A program made the position numbers and the translations under genes. Of a DNA stretch of 64,000 bases, positions 45,570-58,000 are shown piece after piece; within the stretch, counting starts at the first letter, position 1, and every line of letters begins with the position of its first letter. Under the pieces are notes generated by a model. It searched no databases. It saw only the letters and a program-made list of their open reading frames with translations, and was not told the origin of the DNA. Source of the stretch: Lamellibrachia satsuma (Eukaryota > Annelida > Polychaeta > Sabellida > Siboglinidae); NCBI GenBank assembly GCA_033239005.1, contig BSQZ01000062.1, positions 285,001 through 349,000 of the forward strand. The letters run 5' to 3'.

Positions 45570-46816
45570 TCTTTATTTCGCACATTAGAAATAGCAAGTG
45601 TACACTATTTAAAATACAGTTATTTCAGTAATGACATCGTTAACAGCACCATAGCTAAAATATCATATGTTTTAAGACCATTTATAATTTATATCATGTC
45701 AAATAAAACACTCACGTCAGATATCCTTTCGTTGGTCACGCCCGCCTGCACACACGGCCAATATCACTAGAAGCTTTATACGACCCCAATCACCCATGAA
45801 TTGAACATGCTATACCCTCTCCACAATGTTGCAATGCCATCGGCGACTATAGGCTATCCTTTATTAAAAGGTGCGTTGATACCCGTACGCAGTATATACG
45901 CACGTGCTTCCACATCAATTAATATGGCAAGTAATATTTTTAAAATCCAATCCTCCAAAAACATTAATAGTTCATCGACAATGTAGCACGCATCCTTCGT
46001 GGAGTGCAACCACGAACCTCATTCACCTAGGGGAAACTGCCCACTATGCACAATAGTCCCACCCCTACTTTCCAGGGTACTCCGAAAATAAGATGTATAT
46101 ATAGTCAGTCTCCCACATATTGAAACTTGATGTGATCACTTACCTTGTGCAGTAGAAGTGGAGAGCCTAAGCAGCGGTGAGGAGATTTGATCGACAGCTA
46201 GCAAGGTAAAATTACACTTTTTCTTATTATGTTTAGTCAATTTCAAACTGTGATAACTCACCAAATATATGGCAGATTTCATATGGATCATTTAGGGTGC
46301 CATAAAAGCCAGATTTCCGACATGTATTATTGCATTAAGTCAATGACAAATTAATTGCGCACCTGAGAAACGACCTTATAAACGAAAACCGTGCTTGTTT
46401 CAAAACGCACCCTACTCTCGTTCTAAAAAAGCCCACACGGGGTGTACGTTTTAGGCACACCATAGTTTTAGGCACATTCAGCTGACTTGGTTATGCTGAT
46501 AATAATAATAATAATAAGATATTATAAAAACCATTCAAATGTACCTGTTTGCAATCATTAATATATACTAGGTTTTTAGTAAAAAAATAATACATAGATT
46601 ATTATAAATAAACTGTTCATATAAAATATAAATTGTCAATTAAACATCGTATGCATTATTAGGCAAAAAAGGCTAACTGTTTTACAATGAATAAACATTA
46701 TCAAATGATTTGGGTTATCTGATATATAATAGCAAGGCGTTTTACAATTTCACAGTAGAGTAAACTGTGACTGTTTGGACACGAGATAGTGATCTTAATA
46801 ATCTGATGATTTTGTG
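45570..46816. other. non-coding, possible promoter and first exon of the adjacent transposase
   Basis: Mostly unrecognised. A TATATATA box at about 46095 and a strong donor-like AGCAAGGTAAAA at about 46200 lie upstream of an acceptor (GTGTTCAG) directly before the transposase ATG at 46821. A spliced 5' non-coding exon is possible. This is inference only. Confidence 0.25.
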
Positions 46817-46820
46817 TTCA

Positions 46821-47670
46821 GATGGCAAAACCTGGCTATAAAAAAATATCTACAAGGTGCCAATGTGGTAAGCAAGCGCTAGAAGTGGAACTGGCTGCTC
46901 TAAGGCAAAGTGACTCCCTGAAAAGTGTTTCAAAACATTAAGGCATCAGTCGCAGAACCCTTCGGAGACACCGCTATCACAAGTCCAGCATCCAGGGCAC
47001 CTAAAGTTAGATGCATTTTGTTCGGCAGATACCTCCAACAGCATTTTAAGATGAACTAGCTGCTCACATACTAGATGTGTAGGCATGTCTGGGAAAGACG
47101 TCAGGAAGATGGCTTTCCAACTAGCCGTGCAGAACAACTTACCACACCACTTTGACGTAGGAAAGGAGATGCATGTCTGGTAGGAAGTGGATGCAGTGTT
47201 TTGTAAATCAACACCCCCACATGTCCATTCGAAAACCTGAGGCTACTGGCATGGCAAGAGCCATTGGGTTTTACACTCCCACAGGTTGAACGATTCTTCA
47301 GTACCGCGGAGACGCAGTTGAACAAAGCCTTCCAACAAACAAATGTGTGGAATATGGATGAAAGCGGAGTGACTGCGGTTCATGTCCCACGGAAAATATT
47401 GGCCAAGTGTGGGTAAAAGCAGATCGGAAAGATCACGTCAGGAGAGAGGGGTAAAGCAGTAACGGTGGTTTATGCAATGAATGCCGAGGGAACCTATGAA
47501 CCACCCATGACGGTCTTTCCCAGGAAAAGGATGCTTCCGGCATTGATGAGAGGTGCACCCCCTGGACCTGTTGGCGCCTGCAGCAACAGTGGCTGGATGG
47601 ATGTAGACAGCCTAGAGATTGCGTGTCTTTCAGGCTGGACTCGAGTTAGACGAGGATGCACAATTATTTA
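46821..47670 (+). pseudogene. pogo/Tigger-like (DDE) transposase fossil
   Basis: Plus-strand pieces in changing frames: MAKPGYKKISTRCQCGKQAL at the start; GISRRTLRRHR, a pogo-type helix-turn-helix; SGKDVRKMAFQLAVQNNLP; SIRKPEATGMARAIGF, from the CENP-B-type DNA-binding region; then WNMDESGVTAVHVPRKILAK with the first catalytic Asp, followed by GERGKAVTVVYA and EPPMTVFPRKRM. The remaining catalytic part is lost after GWMDVD. At least three frameshifts and stops. Pogo proteins bind and cut transposon ends. This copy cannot. Confidence 0.85.
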
Positions 47671-47764
47671 AGCTGGTATGAACAACAGAACTAATCTGCA
47701 ATCGTTCTGTGTGATAAAAACAATGGTCCAGTCATGCGATATACATTCTGTATACATTCAAGTC

Positions 47765-48545
47765 TGCATTCACTGCTGTTGCCACTGCCTTGGAATATTT
47801 GGAATAAAATAGGGACAGCAAAGGCAGACGCTATTTATTGTCCATTACAAATGTGGACTTCATCATAACACTTGTGACCATTGAACATGTCCTCCACAGT
47901 CGGCTTCCTCTGACCACATTCCTACAGTGTAACACCAAAGAACCACTACAATCGCCCAGCTGCGGTAAGGGAGAACCGACCCGGAAGTATTTTTGGCAGC
48001 GCCCCAAGCCGCGCAATGAGGGTAGACAGAGGCACCGTGAGGAAGTATCCACTGATATAAGTGACAAGCCCAAACAGTTTTGGATGATGAGGGCAACGTA
48101 CCTGCTGTTTGTCGACCACTTGCTTCAGGAAATGGACACACGTCTATTAGTAGCTCAGAATCACTACGTGGCTCTATAGCCTACCTCAAAACAGGACAGC
48201 GGGGGAACCTGACACTAGACTGTTCATACATACCAGGTCATCTGCGTTAGCTACAAAATGGAAGGCAAGATGGGAGACGGTCAAGGCTAAACACTCGATG
48301 ACATGATACAGGAAATCAACTCTGTCCTGCACCCTAATGTGCATACATCAGTTTTGATGCTGCTGGTCTGTCTCGACCGCCACAGCAGAGCGGTCATTCA
48401 GTATCATATGCGACGCCATGGTGACAACTGGGTGCTTGTCGGGATTGGCCCATATGCATGTCCACAAGGACAAGATGTTGGCTGCAGAACGCATCATTCA
48501 TTAGTTCAGCCGTTTAGCGCTAACATTCCGCCCAACTGAAGGTGA
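47765..48545 (+). pseudogene. hAT-type transposase C-terminal fossil
   Basis: Frame pieces include ITNVDFIITLVTIEHVL and LTTFLQ, QRHREEV, TYLLFVDHLLQEMDTRLL, then LHPNVHTSVLMLLVCL and, frameshifted, the STATAERSF-like end of the hAT dimerisation domain near 48390. This layout is that of hAT transposases and of THAP12/ZMYM-like domesticated relatives. Stops and frameshifts show decay. It directly abuts the pogo fossil, so two unrelated transposases are stacked here. Confidence 0.8.
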
Positions 48546-49010
48546 GGGTAACTGAACCTTTTCTGTTGGTATGATAGACTCGTACACACTTATTACCAAA
48601 GCATTAATTATCATTGCCTACATATGTCTTTTTGTCTTATGATTAAATGGCTGTTATTATCGCAAATGGGTTGCGTTTGTCTATTAATATAATAGATTCT
48701 TAGTACGTATTATGGTCATCATACTATAAGTTTTCCAATGATTTTAATGATATTAAACAAGTATATGCAATAATGCTTCACTAGCTGTTATAATTAATTG
48801 TGCTATTACATATTAAACGGAGGCACAATGTAGCTGTAATCATTACATTCTACAAATAATTAACATAACGAAACACTATCCAACTATAAGCACAATTTGG
48901 AGTAAAACTTTACTGAAATAGTCCGCGTGCTCTGCCTTATCCTTGGGCCTCCTTTTAGGCTGTCCCTGTCTGCGAAAATGCGCGAGGTGGCGACACTGAC
49001 ATTTAGAAAC
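48546..49010 (+). promoter_or_regulatory. upstream region of AAGAB, promoter presumed
   Basis: The 465 bp between the hAT fossil and the AAGAB start codon. AT-rich far upstream, with moderate GC in the last 110 bp. No TATA box is seen at a convincing distance. The start codon context is AAACATGG. Promoter position is inference. Confidence 0.35.
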
Positions 49011-49089
49011 ATGGCGGCACCGTGTGTTTTGGTTGCGAGTTGTGGTGATTGTAATTCTCAATCGCACATTCCTTCCTCGATAGTTAAAA
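49011..49089 (+). CDS. AAGAB: AAGAB exon 1
   Basis: ATG in good context; encodes MAAPCVLVASCGDC through SSIVK (26 codons) plus one base, followed by donor GTAAGT. Phase 1 joins exactly to exon 2 (A|GA, Arg), 6.4 kb away. The family has the same Ala-rich, Cys-containing start. Confidence 0.85.
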
Positions 49090-52000
49090 GTAAGTAAGAA
49101 ACAGTTTGGTAAACATTAACAATTTGTTTGATTCTCGCCTCGTGACCAGGAGGTCAGACTCATGGTTTCGAGCCCCACTCGGCTTTACCTTGGCTTCGGG
49201 GCTTCACTGACTGTCGGTGTCAGTGAAGCACTGAAGGGAGTGCGGAGTGGCAGTGTCTCAAGTAGTTATACTCCAAACAGCCCAATCTTGAGCTAACGCA
49301 GGAGTTTGGGCCAACGGCTTTTAGTGTCTCTTCCGAAAGACCCGGCAAAGTGGCGTGAACGAAATTGCCCAAGCTTCGATCGACAGGCGGGTACTCTAAC
49401 CATTAGTCATTATGTACAGGGCAAAGTGAATTGTGGGGCGATTCTAGAATCGCCCCGGATGTCTCGCGGGTCATTGTGGGAATCCCACAATGCCCGCCCA
49501 AGTGGAGATGATAGATCTGTCAGTCGCTCGGCAATACTCGCAGTGGTGAGACGTACATTGTTCGTGTTGCATATGTGGTTTATTTCATTACACGTGCTTG
49601 ACTGACTTTTCGTTTGCGTACATTTAATGATCATTCTATTACATTGTTTGCGATAAATTATTTCGTGTTAAATGTTTGATTGATTGAATTATCTTCTCGA
49701 ATAACAACTGTTACGTGTGACCTTATACTATGCTATAGTAAACATCGTATCGTTTGAATATTGCTAATGATCGTAAGACTTGCATGTCCGAAGTAGTGAC
49801 TAATTTGCTATTAGTTCAAAATTCGAAAGTCATATCAGAGGCGAAATATGACAAAATCGCTGAGCATCTACAACGACCATATGCGGCCACCGACCCCAAA
49901 CTTCGCTGGTGGATCAAGCGTAAACGTTTTCAGCTGATCAGGTTTCTTGAGCTCAACATCGCTGTCATTCCCAAGCGATGTACGTACGTGACTGTTGTAT
50001 ACGAATATTATATGTTTAGGGTAACGTAACGCCTGTAGATTTTGTAACCCCCCCAAAAAAAATACGTGCGCTTTTCGAAGAAATGTGTACGTTGTAATTC
50101 AGTTGAAATATAACCGAAAACTCTCATTGGAAAAAAATATTATCATCTTGACATTGACACTTAGACGAGCGAAACTATTCAGCCAAGAGTTATGTAAAGA
50201 TTTTTCTTTAAAAAAAGACTCATTTAAGAAACTTTTAAAGACACAACATTATAATCTAGATTACGGGTAATAACTTGAATGTGTGTCACTTCCCATGTAT
50301 GTTTTAATTACCAAGACGTTACGCTAATAATTATTTTAATGTTGTGTGCATAATATTATTATAATGTTTTATCCTTCTTTCATATACTTTTTTCATTTGG
50401 AGTTATTATACGTAGTACATTAACACTAGCTAAATTACTATTTTATCATTTGTCCACACTTGTTCATAGCACCACCTGGCCAACGTGATTACCAGATTGT
50501 ATTGTTTGCCTGTTAGTCAAGTGTGCAGGGTTTCCAGTATAATTATGTATGGCTTCTATACTAAGGCTCCATGGCTTAGGCATGTGTGGATCCCATCCTG
50601 ACTGACTTTAAGCTGTTCCTGTAATCTGTGTGACATTTGTGACTGATGCTAATGCAACAATAAAAGGAAGCCATTTCACAGTGGCAGTACTGCACACCAT
50701 CTGACATTTATTCCATGTAGCATTGGTTGGTTGATTGGTTCATGAGTTCTGTAGAAAAATGTATTAAATTTCAATAGATATGTATAATATTACTTATTAA
50801 GTTAAAGAACGATTACCTTAACAATAGGAATTATGTTTTGTTAATGTTTGTGCATAAACATATGTATGTATTGGGATGGACACTATCAGGAAGCAGGTAC
50901 GACTGCCACTCGTCTGACATCCCTCGGTGTTTCCACGCGTGTACGTTCGCCAGCCCGTCTATCGGTCTGTGCAACGCTGCGACGATCACTGACGGTTTTT
51001 CCCTCTGCACGTAACCTGCTGTCGCAAACTTGTCAGCCTCAAGCCGGCGAAATCTCGTATCAATGTCCTGCTGCATTGTTTCTCCAACCGAAGTCCTTTT
51101 CCTTTCAAGTGTCGCACGAATGAGTGGCCGATCACAAGTAGTTTTGCACATGCCTAACTTTTTCCTAATTGGCTAACGGAATTTCCTAACAAACAACTGA
51201 TTGGCCTACCTACTCTCACACTTTCCTTGCCGTCACGCCTGCTTGTTTTCCAGGAAGCATAACAAACGACTATTGGGACTCCCTGTACATTAACTTTACA
51301 CTTCAGAAACACAGCGCTTAGCAAACCTATTCTACACGATTGAAATTAATTACCCCCACCCAGTTGATTACCCCTTGTTACCCAATACAAGTGCCAACTA
51401 CCTCACATTCCTGAAACACACAAAAGGACATGGTTAAATATACACGTTCTTAGGCTAAACACTATGAAAACTACGGTATTATTCCAACTCTGCACCATGC
51501 AAGAGGGGGCAAAGTCGGAATAATCATTATAAGTAGTCGATATTAAAATATATTGCGTTGAGTTTGTGTCACACAGTTAGCATTTATAATATAACACACG
51601 TTCTTAGGCTAAACACTATGAAAACTACGCCTATACATATAAGTTTGAATGAAATAACGGTATTATTCCAACTCTGCACCACGCAAGAGGGGCAAAGTCG
51701 GAATAAGCTTTATAAGTACACGCTGATCACAGATAATGCGCTACGTTGGTGTCACACAGTTAGCACTTATAATGTAACACATGTTCTTAGGCTAAACACT
51801 ATGAAAAACGCCTATACATATAAGTTTGAATGAAATAACGGTATTATTCCAACTCTGCACCACGCAAGAGGGGGCAAAGTCGGAATAAGCATTATAAATA
51901 GACGATATTCAAAGATATTGCGTTGCGTTTGTGTCACACAGCACCTATAATGTTACACACGTTATTAGGCTAAACATTATGAAGTCCACGCTTGTACATG

Positions 52001-55000
52001 TAAGTTTGAACGAATAACGGTATCATTCCAACTCTGCACCTTGCAAGAGGGGCAAAGTCGGAATAAGCTTTATAAGTACACGCTGATCACAGATACTGCG
52101 TTACGTTGGTGTCACACAATTAGCATTTATAATTTCACACACGTTATTAGGCGAAACATTATGAAATCCACGCTTGTACATGTAAGTTTGAACGAAATAA
52201 CGGTATCATTCCAACTCTGCACCATGCAAGAGGGGGCAAAGTCGGAATAAGCTTTATAAGTACACGCTGATCACAGATACTGCGTTACGTTGGTGTCACA
52301 CAGTTAGCATTTATAATTTCACACACGTTATTAGGCGAAACATTATGAAATCCACGCTTGTACATGTAAGTTTGAACGAAATATCGGTATCATTCCAACT
52401 CTGCACCATGCAAGAGGGGCAAAGTCGAATAAGCTTTATAAGTACACGCTGATCACAGATACTGCGTTACGTTGGTGTCACACAATTAGCATTTATAATT
52501 TCACACACGTTATTAGGCGAAACATTATGAAATCCACGCTTGTACATGTAAGTTTGAACGAAATAACGGTATCATTCCAACTCTGCACCATGCAAGAGGG
52601 GGCAAAGTCGGAATAAGCTTTATAAGTACACGCTGATCACAGATACTGCGTTACGTTGGTGTCACACAATTAGCATTTATAATTTCACACACGTTATTAG
52701 GCGAAACATTATGAAATCCACGCTTGTACATGTAAGTTTGAACGAAATAACGGTATCATTCCAACTCTGCACCATTTCAGTCGGGGGGCAAAGTGGGAAT
52801 AAGCTTTATATGTCATTTATAAATATTGCGTTCCGTTGGTTTGTCATACAGTCAGTATTTTGAATGTTATACACAATATATGGTCATCCAGTAAAAAAGG
52901 ACGTCGGCATACACGTTTTCACAACGGCACGCTTGAACTAACGGTATTATTCCCATTCTTCAACACATTCACAACACACACAAAGGACATATTTCAACAT
53001 CTACGCTGACTAACCAATTATGAACTGGTAGCTAGTGAAGTACCTATAACACCTCCATTGTACGTGTTCAAAGTCAGCTCTATGTGCTAAAGAAGCCTAT
53101 TATTATTTTCTACCGCAGGACATGATCTTATACAGGCGCATGTGTCAATTTAAAGATACGCTCAGCACACCTCGACTGAACACATCTTCAAAGAAACATA
53201 TCACGCCGGGCAGAGTTCAAATACACCGTAATCCATTTGATCGTTTTCTGAATTCTCACAATGGTCCGTCCCAAGTGAGAATCAACGTTTAGTCCATTCC
53301 AACTTGGGCGGGCGTTTTGGGAATTCTCACAATGGTCCATCCCAAGTGAGAATCATCTCCACTTTGCCCCCATTCCGAAACTGCCCGCAACAATTACACC
53401 ACCGCTCCCCACATCTGTCAGTGTCAGTGAATCATACGGTGTGACGTAAGTGCAACAAAGCAGGCATATTCACAGGTTTGTTTGTAGAATCTATTGGCTG
53501 TGAAATAGTGCATTTTTTAGAGTTTAACAGACAGAGGGATTTATGAGAAATTTTCTGCTATGGGCCACGTGAGCGCTAGGCAAAGTCAGTCGCCCTACAA
53601 TGTTTTTCTATCAGGCTGTTGCTGTAGTAGGGCGAAGATCTCGCTCGGCCGAAACATAAGTATTTTCATGAAACGTGAAACCTTACAAAAACGCCATAAA
53701 CAGAGCAATAAACATGTATGTCGTGTCTGTATGCATTCTTATATGTATATCACTAAAGTTACCTGACAATAACTATGTAAAAGTGTGAAATTATTACCTT
53801 TTTGTCAGAACGCATGTGCTTGTCAACATTTGTATATAACCGGATGTTGTTGTGAGCGAGAATACCAAGTGGGAATCCCATGGATCTATATAAGGTTACG
53901 CTAAGAATTGCCGTCTGCTGGCCATGGAGTTACATCATTAATCATGCCCCTATAAACTACTAACTTACTAACGGGTGTTTTATTTATGTCTGTGCTGCTG
54001 GCCCATTCTGGCCTCATTCTACACGAAATCGCGTTTGATCATGTGACCCAAAGGCAACATCACGTGCACAGTATGGCAGCTAATTGTGAAATGTTTTCTA
54101 TGTCACCGATAAAAGTACTCATAAGTAATTATTTGGAGCACATTTCTTCAGTTTCTTGACGCCCAGTTGTCGGTTGTATGTCACAGAATACACATGTGAA
54201 ACGGTTAGTGCATATTGGTTTTAAAACTTAAGTTATTAGTTCCGTAGCCATTTGGCTACGGAACTGCCAAAATGGCGCTTTAGCAAATGCCAGTGAAGAT
54301 CTCCGATGGGCATCGCACATCGGGGCGTTTTAAAAGAGTTATATGATTTTGACAAAACTTAGTCAGCATGTCAATGAGATGATGGCAGTTGCTATAAAAA
54401 GTTTCAGAAGTTTTCTTGTAATCAGACAAAACGTTAACATGGTCACCAATGCAATTTTGTATTGGGGTCTTCCCCCTGAAACCTTCAGGTCTCAGTACTC
54501 TCCATCCAGGCTGACAGTCCACCCCTCTTTTGGGTCGCGTTGCTGGAGATGTAGTGGTAGGACTTCAGACTCTCAATCGAGAGAACCCGGGTTCGACTAC
54601 GGGCACAGCAACTTTCTTGAATCTGGGTCCACCTCAATTTCGAAGTTATGAAATATTAACATAATAATGTATAGTAACCATGCACAGTGGCAGTTTGTAT
54701 TTATCTATGAAACATGTAAATTATTAAACATATTGTGAGAAAAAACTCATTTAAGCACCCTATTCAATGCTCAAATTCACTTATTTAATGTGCTTTTAGT
54801 GCCATCTTGCCCTTTTTATACATAACTAAATCAAAATCTCCAGAAACACTTTAAAACTAGGGCTTCTCTCACCCTTGTCAGATCCCAACTGGAGTATGCT
54901 GCTGCTATCTGGGACCCCTACACATACACAAACAGGGTGGCAGAAACAAACAAAAAAATCTAAACTAGAAATGGTCCCTAGACAAGCACACAGGATATAT

Positions 55001-58000
55001 GCTAGACAGGGGGGTGTGATTAACTCCCATCTCCCCCTTGTTTGTGAGGCAAATCTCTTGCTTCCCACCTATTTTTTAAGGACCAACCTTGTACTTCCTG
55101 CCACACCCCTCACTAGAGGACTCAATAAAACCAGTGTCACCAGCAGCTAAACCACCTGGGCTGATACGGCATACAAGGGTAGTTGATATCAGGCTTGTCA
55201 TGCTGCACTAACATGGCATAGTAGATTTTGTCGACGGTTGATTGGTTTATGCTTCCGATCAATCGATCTTGTGTGATCGATCATTCTCAATTATATTCAT
55301 TCTGCATTTCATTCCATGCCAGCTCAGGCATGAGTCATGTCACAAGACAGACATGAGTCATGTCTGTCATGTGACATGACAGACATGAGTCATGTCTGTC
55401 ATGTCACATGACTTCCAGTCATCTAGTTAGCTATTCCGCTAGTCACGTCTCTGTAAGTTGATACATTTAAAATGTTGTGATTCCAGGAATTTTAGGTGTT
55501 TCCGAGTTGCCTGATGGAAAACAGATATTGGATGGCATTGTAGCATACCTTTGGCAAGTTGACACCAAGTATTACACAGCTGACGTGTGTTTGTGTACCA
55601 GTCAGGACAGGACCATTGGTGACAAAGTGTTTGCTGAGTCTGTCCAGGCAGTTGTCATACACTTTGACACTCAACAGGTGAGAGAACAGCTGTTACAACC
55701 TCATCTAGCCATTATCCTATTTAAAATGCAGTGTTTAAAGGATTTTAATTGATTGTTTAACAGCTGTTTATCGTAATTTTGTCTGATGCACACCATGCAT
55801 TTATAATAAAAAAATGTAAAATGCTAGTAAACAGAAGGTAAAGGTATGTTCTTATATAACGCAGTATCCAGTCCTTGGGACCAGACCTGGGTCCTAGTAC
55901 ATTTTCACGAGTATATTGGGTATGGCCAAGTACGAGTACATTACTAAAAGCTGAGTACGAGTACATATTACACAAGTACGTATGAGTATTATTAGCCATT
56001 AATATAAACAGTACTTCAGGTGCATAATCTAACAAAAATAATTTATTTATTATAATAAAAAATATAACCATTAGACAAGTACTTTAACAGACTGCATTTA
56101 TTGGTCTCCCCCAGAATTGCCTATGTAATCAATGTAGTGAGTCTGTTAGTGAGAAGATTTGTCCAAACTGGAACAAAGTAGTTGTGTGCAAATTTGAATA
56201 AAGACTACTGATGCTGTGTGACTGGAGTCACCATAGAAATAGACTAAGGTAGTTCTTAACACTGTCCTGGTATAAGCAACAAAAGCAATTTAAAGCTAAC
56301 TACAAATACTTTATATAATTGTATTTAAAATAAAATCATAAATAATTATCACAGCATCATTTAAAAAGTATTCAAATGTACTTGTAAAATATGAGTACAT
56401 TGAGCATGACTACGTGTACATGACCCATAATTTCCATGAGTATGAATACTTCAAAAATGTACTCAAGTAGACGAGTACCGAGTGCATTGGCCCTGGGTCT
56501 GCTTGGAACTGTTGAAAACACTGTACACTTCACCCCCTGGCAAACCTGTTCATTCCAACACCATCTCAACTTGTCTGGGAAACATTCAACGTAGAACAAT
56601 ACTTGAGTAACGATTTGTGAATTTGAACTCTGATGCATTAGCAATATTAAGTAAGCAATTTAGTTTGAATGTTGCATGTAGTTAAAAAGGAATAATTAAA
56701 AGTAAAAAATTACACATGGCTTTATGAAATGTTATCTGAAATGAGCATAGTGACATGCGAACGGTTTATTCAGACTGAGGCCCTGGATGGGGTGAAGGCG
56801 TGGCTACCCTATCTGGAGGAACTGCAGCCAGCCATCAGACTTCTCACCTGTAACCAGTGTTCGGCGACCGACAGTTCGTATTGCACATCATTTCAATTTT
56901 AAAATTACAAATTATTTAGCCAATTAATTATATTTAGAGTTGCGATACGTTAACACTACGCAATATGTGACGGTCACACTAAATGATCTGTTTCTTTTAA
57001 GCCATTTGTGGTTTCAGTCGTATTTCAGAAAACTCTTGACTTGGTGAAACATGTATTAATTTAAAGCTGCAGTTCTTACCACGATCTTGAAATAGATCAT
57101 CTGTGACCAATGCCAGCAAGATCTCCATTGGTTGTCTAACCAAGTCCTAAGGAAAAGTCTTACATGTTTTGTTCTTGAATTTTTAAACACAATAATGGTA
57201 GAGAATTCCAATTTAAAATATTCTACACAAGGCAGTTATTATGCTTAAGATTAGCATGATTTTAAAATGTACAATTCTGGAATTTGGATGTTAAAACTTC
57301 CAATGAAAGCCCCACATTTTATTGGGTGTTTCTGTTTGTATTTATAGCAGTGTCGAAGGACTCATGCCTGCACTGGTGTCTCGACAATGACTTTGAACTT
57401 GTAGAGTTGGACCCAGAGACAGAGAGCACAGACACTGAAGGTGGGTCAATAAGTGAAATCCGTATGTTTGACTTCAAATTCTGTATGGCTGTAAAATCCA
57501 CAAAAAAACTTTATTGGTTAATTAGCCTATAACATTCTTATTCAGATGGAGTGTGGCCATCTATCAGATATATACATACATATATATATATATACTTATA
57601 AAATATACCTACATCAAACAAAATTCGCTAGGTTTCATCGGAAATCTTCCTAGCATCAAAAGTATTTGTGCTTCGACCACTATAAGTATCAGAATATGAC
57701 AAAAATGGGATATGGCTGTATGCCTTCCAAAATTTGTACAGCATACAGGAAATCTCTACAATGTTGCACATCTGTGCTTGAAAGGAACACTATTTGATTA
57801 AAATTAAAATCATTTATAAAGCATGTATTTGCTAGACAGCCTGGAAAAACCAAAGAAATGATCGTCTGGGCTGTTAAGATGTGCTGCAGATGTCTGGAAT
57901 CATTTACGTGATATCAATTTTTTTGTGGACTTGGTATGTGCCGTATTTTGATTGATCAGACATTCTCATGTATATGTAGGTGTTTGTACTATCTATTAAT

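Noticed and set aside
46135..46160. U1 snRNA-like ACTTACCT
   Set aside because: Only the eight-base word matches; the rest of the RNA is absent. It is more simply a splice-donor-like word on the minus strand.
50831..51151. 106-codon minus-strand ORF in AAGAB intron 1
   Set aside because: Overlapped by an open plus frame, unrecognised, and in an intron.
51425..52830. CRISPR-like array
   Set aside because: Units are 182 bp, contiguous and without spacers; this is a eukaryotic satellite.
54545..54605. tRNA gene
   Set aside because: A- and B-box-like words are present, but the acceptor stem does not pair and the same head occurs in other SINEs.
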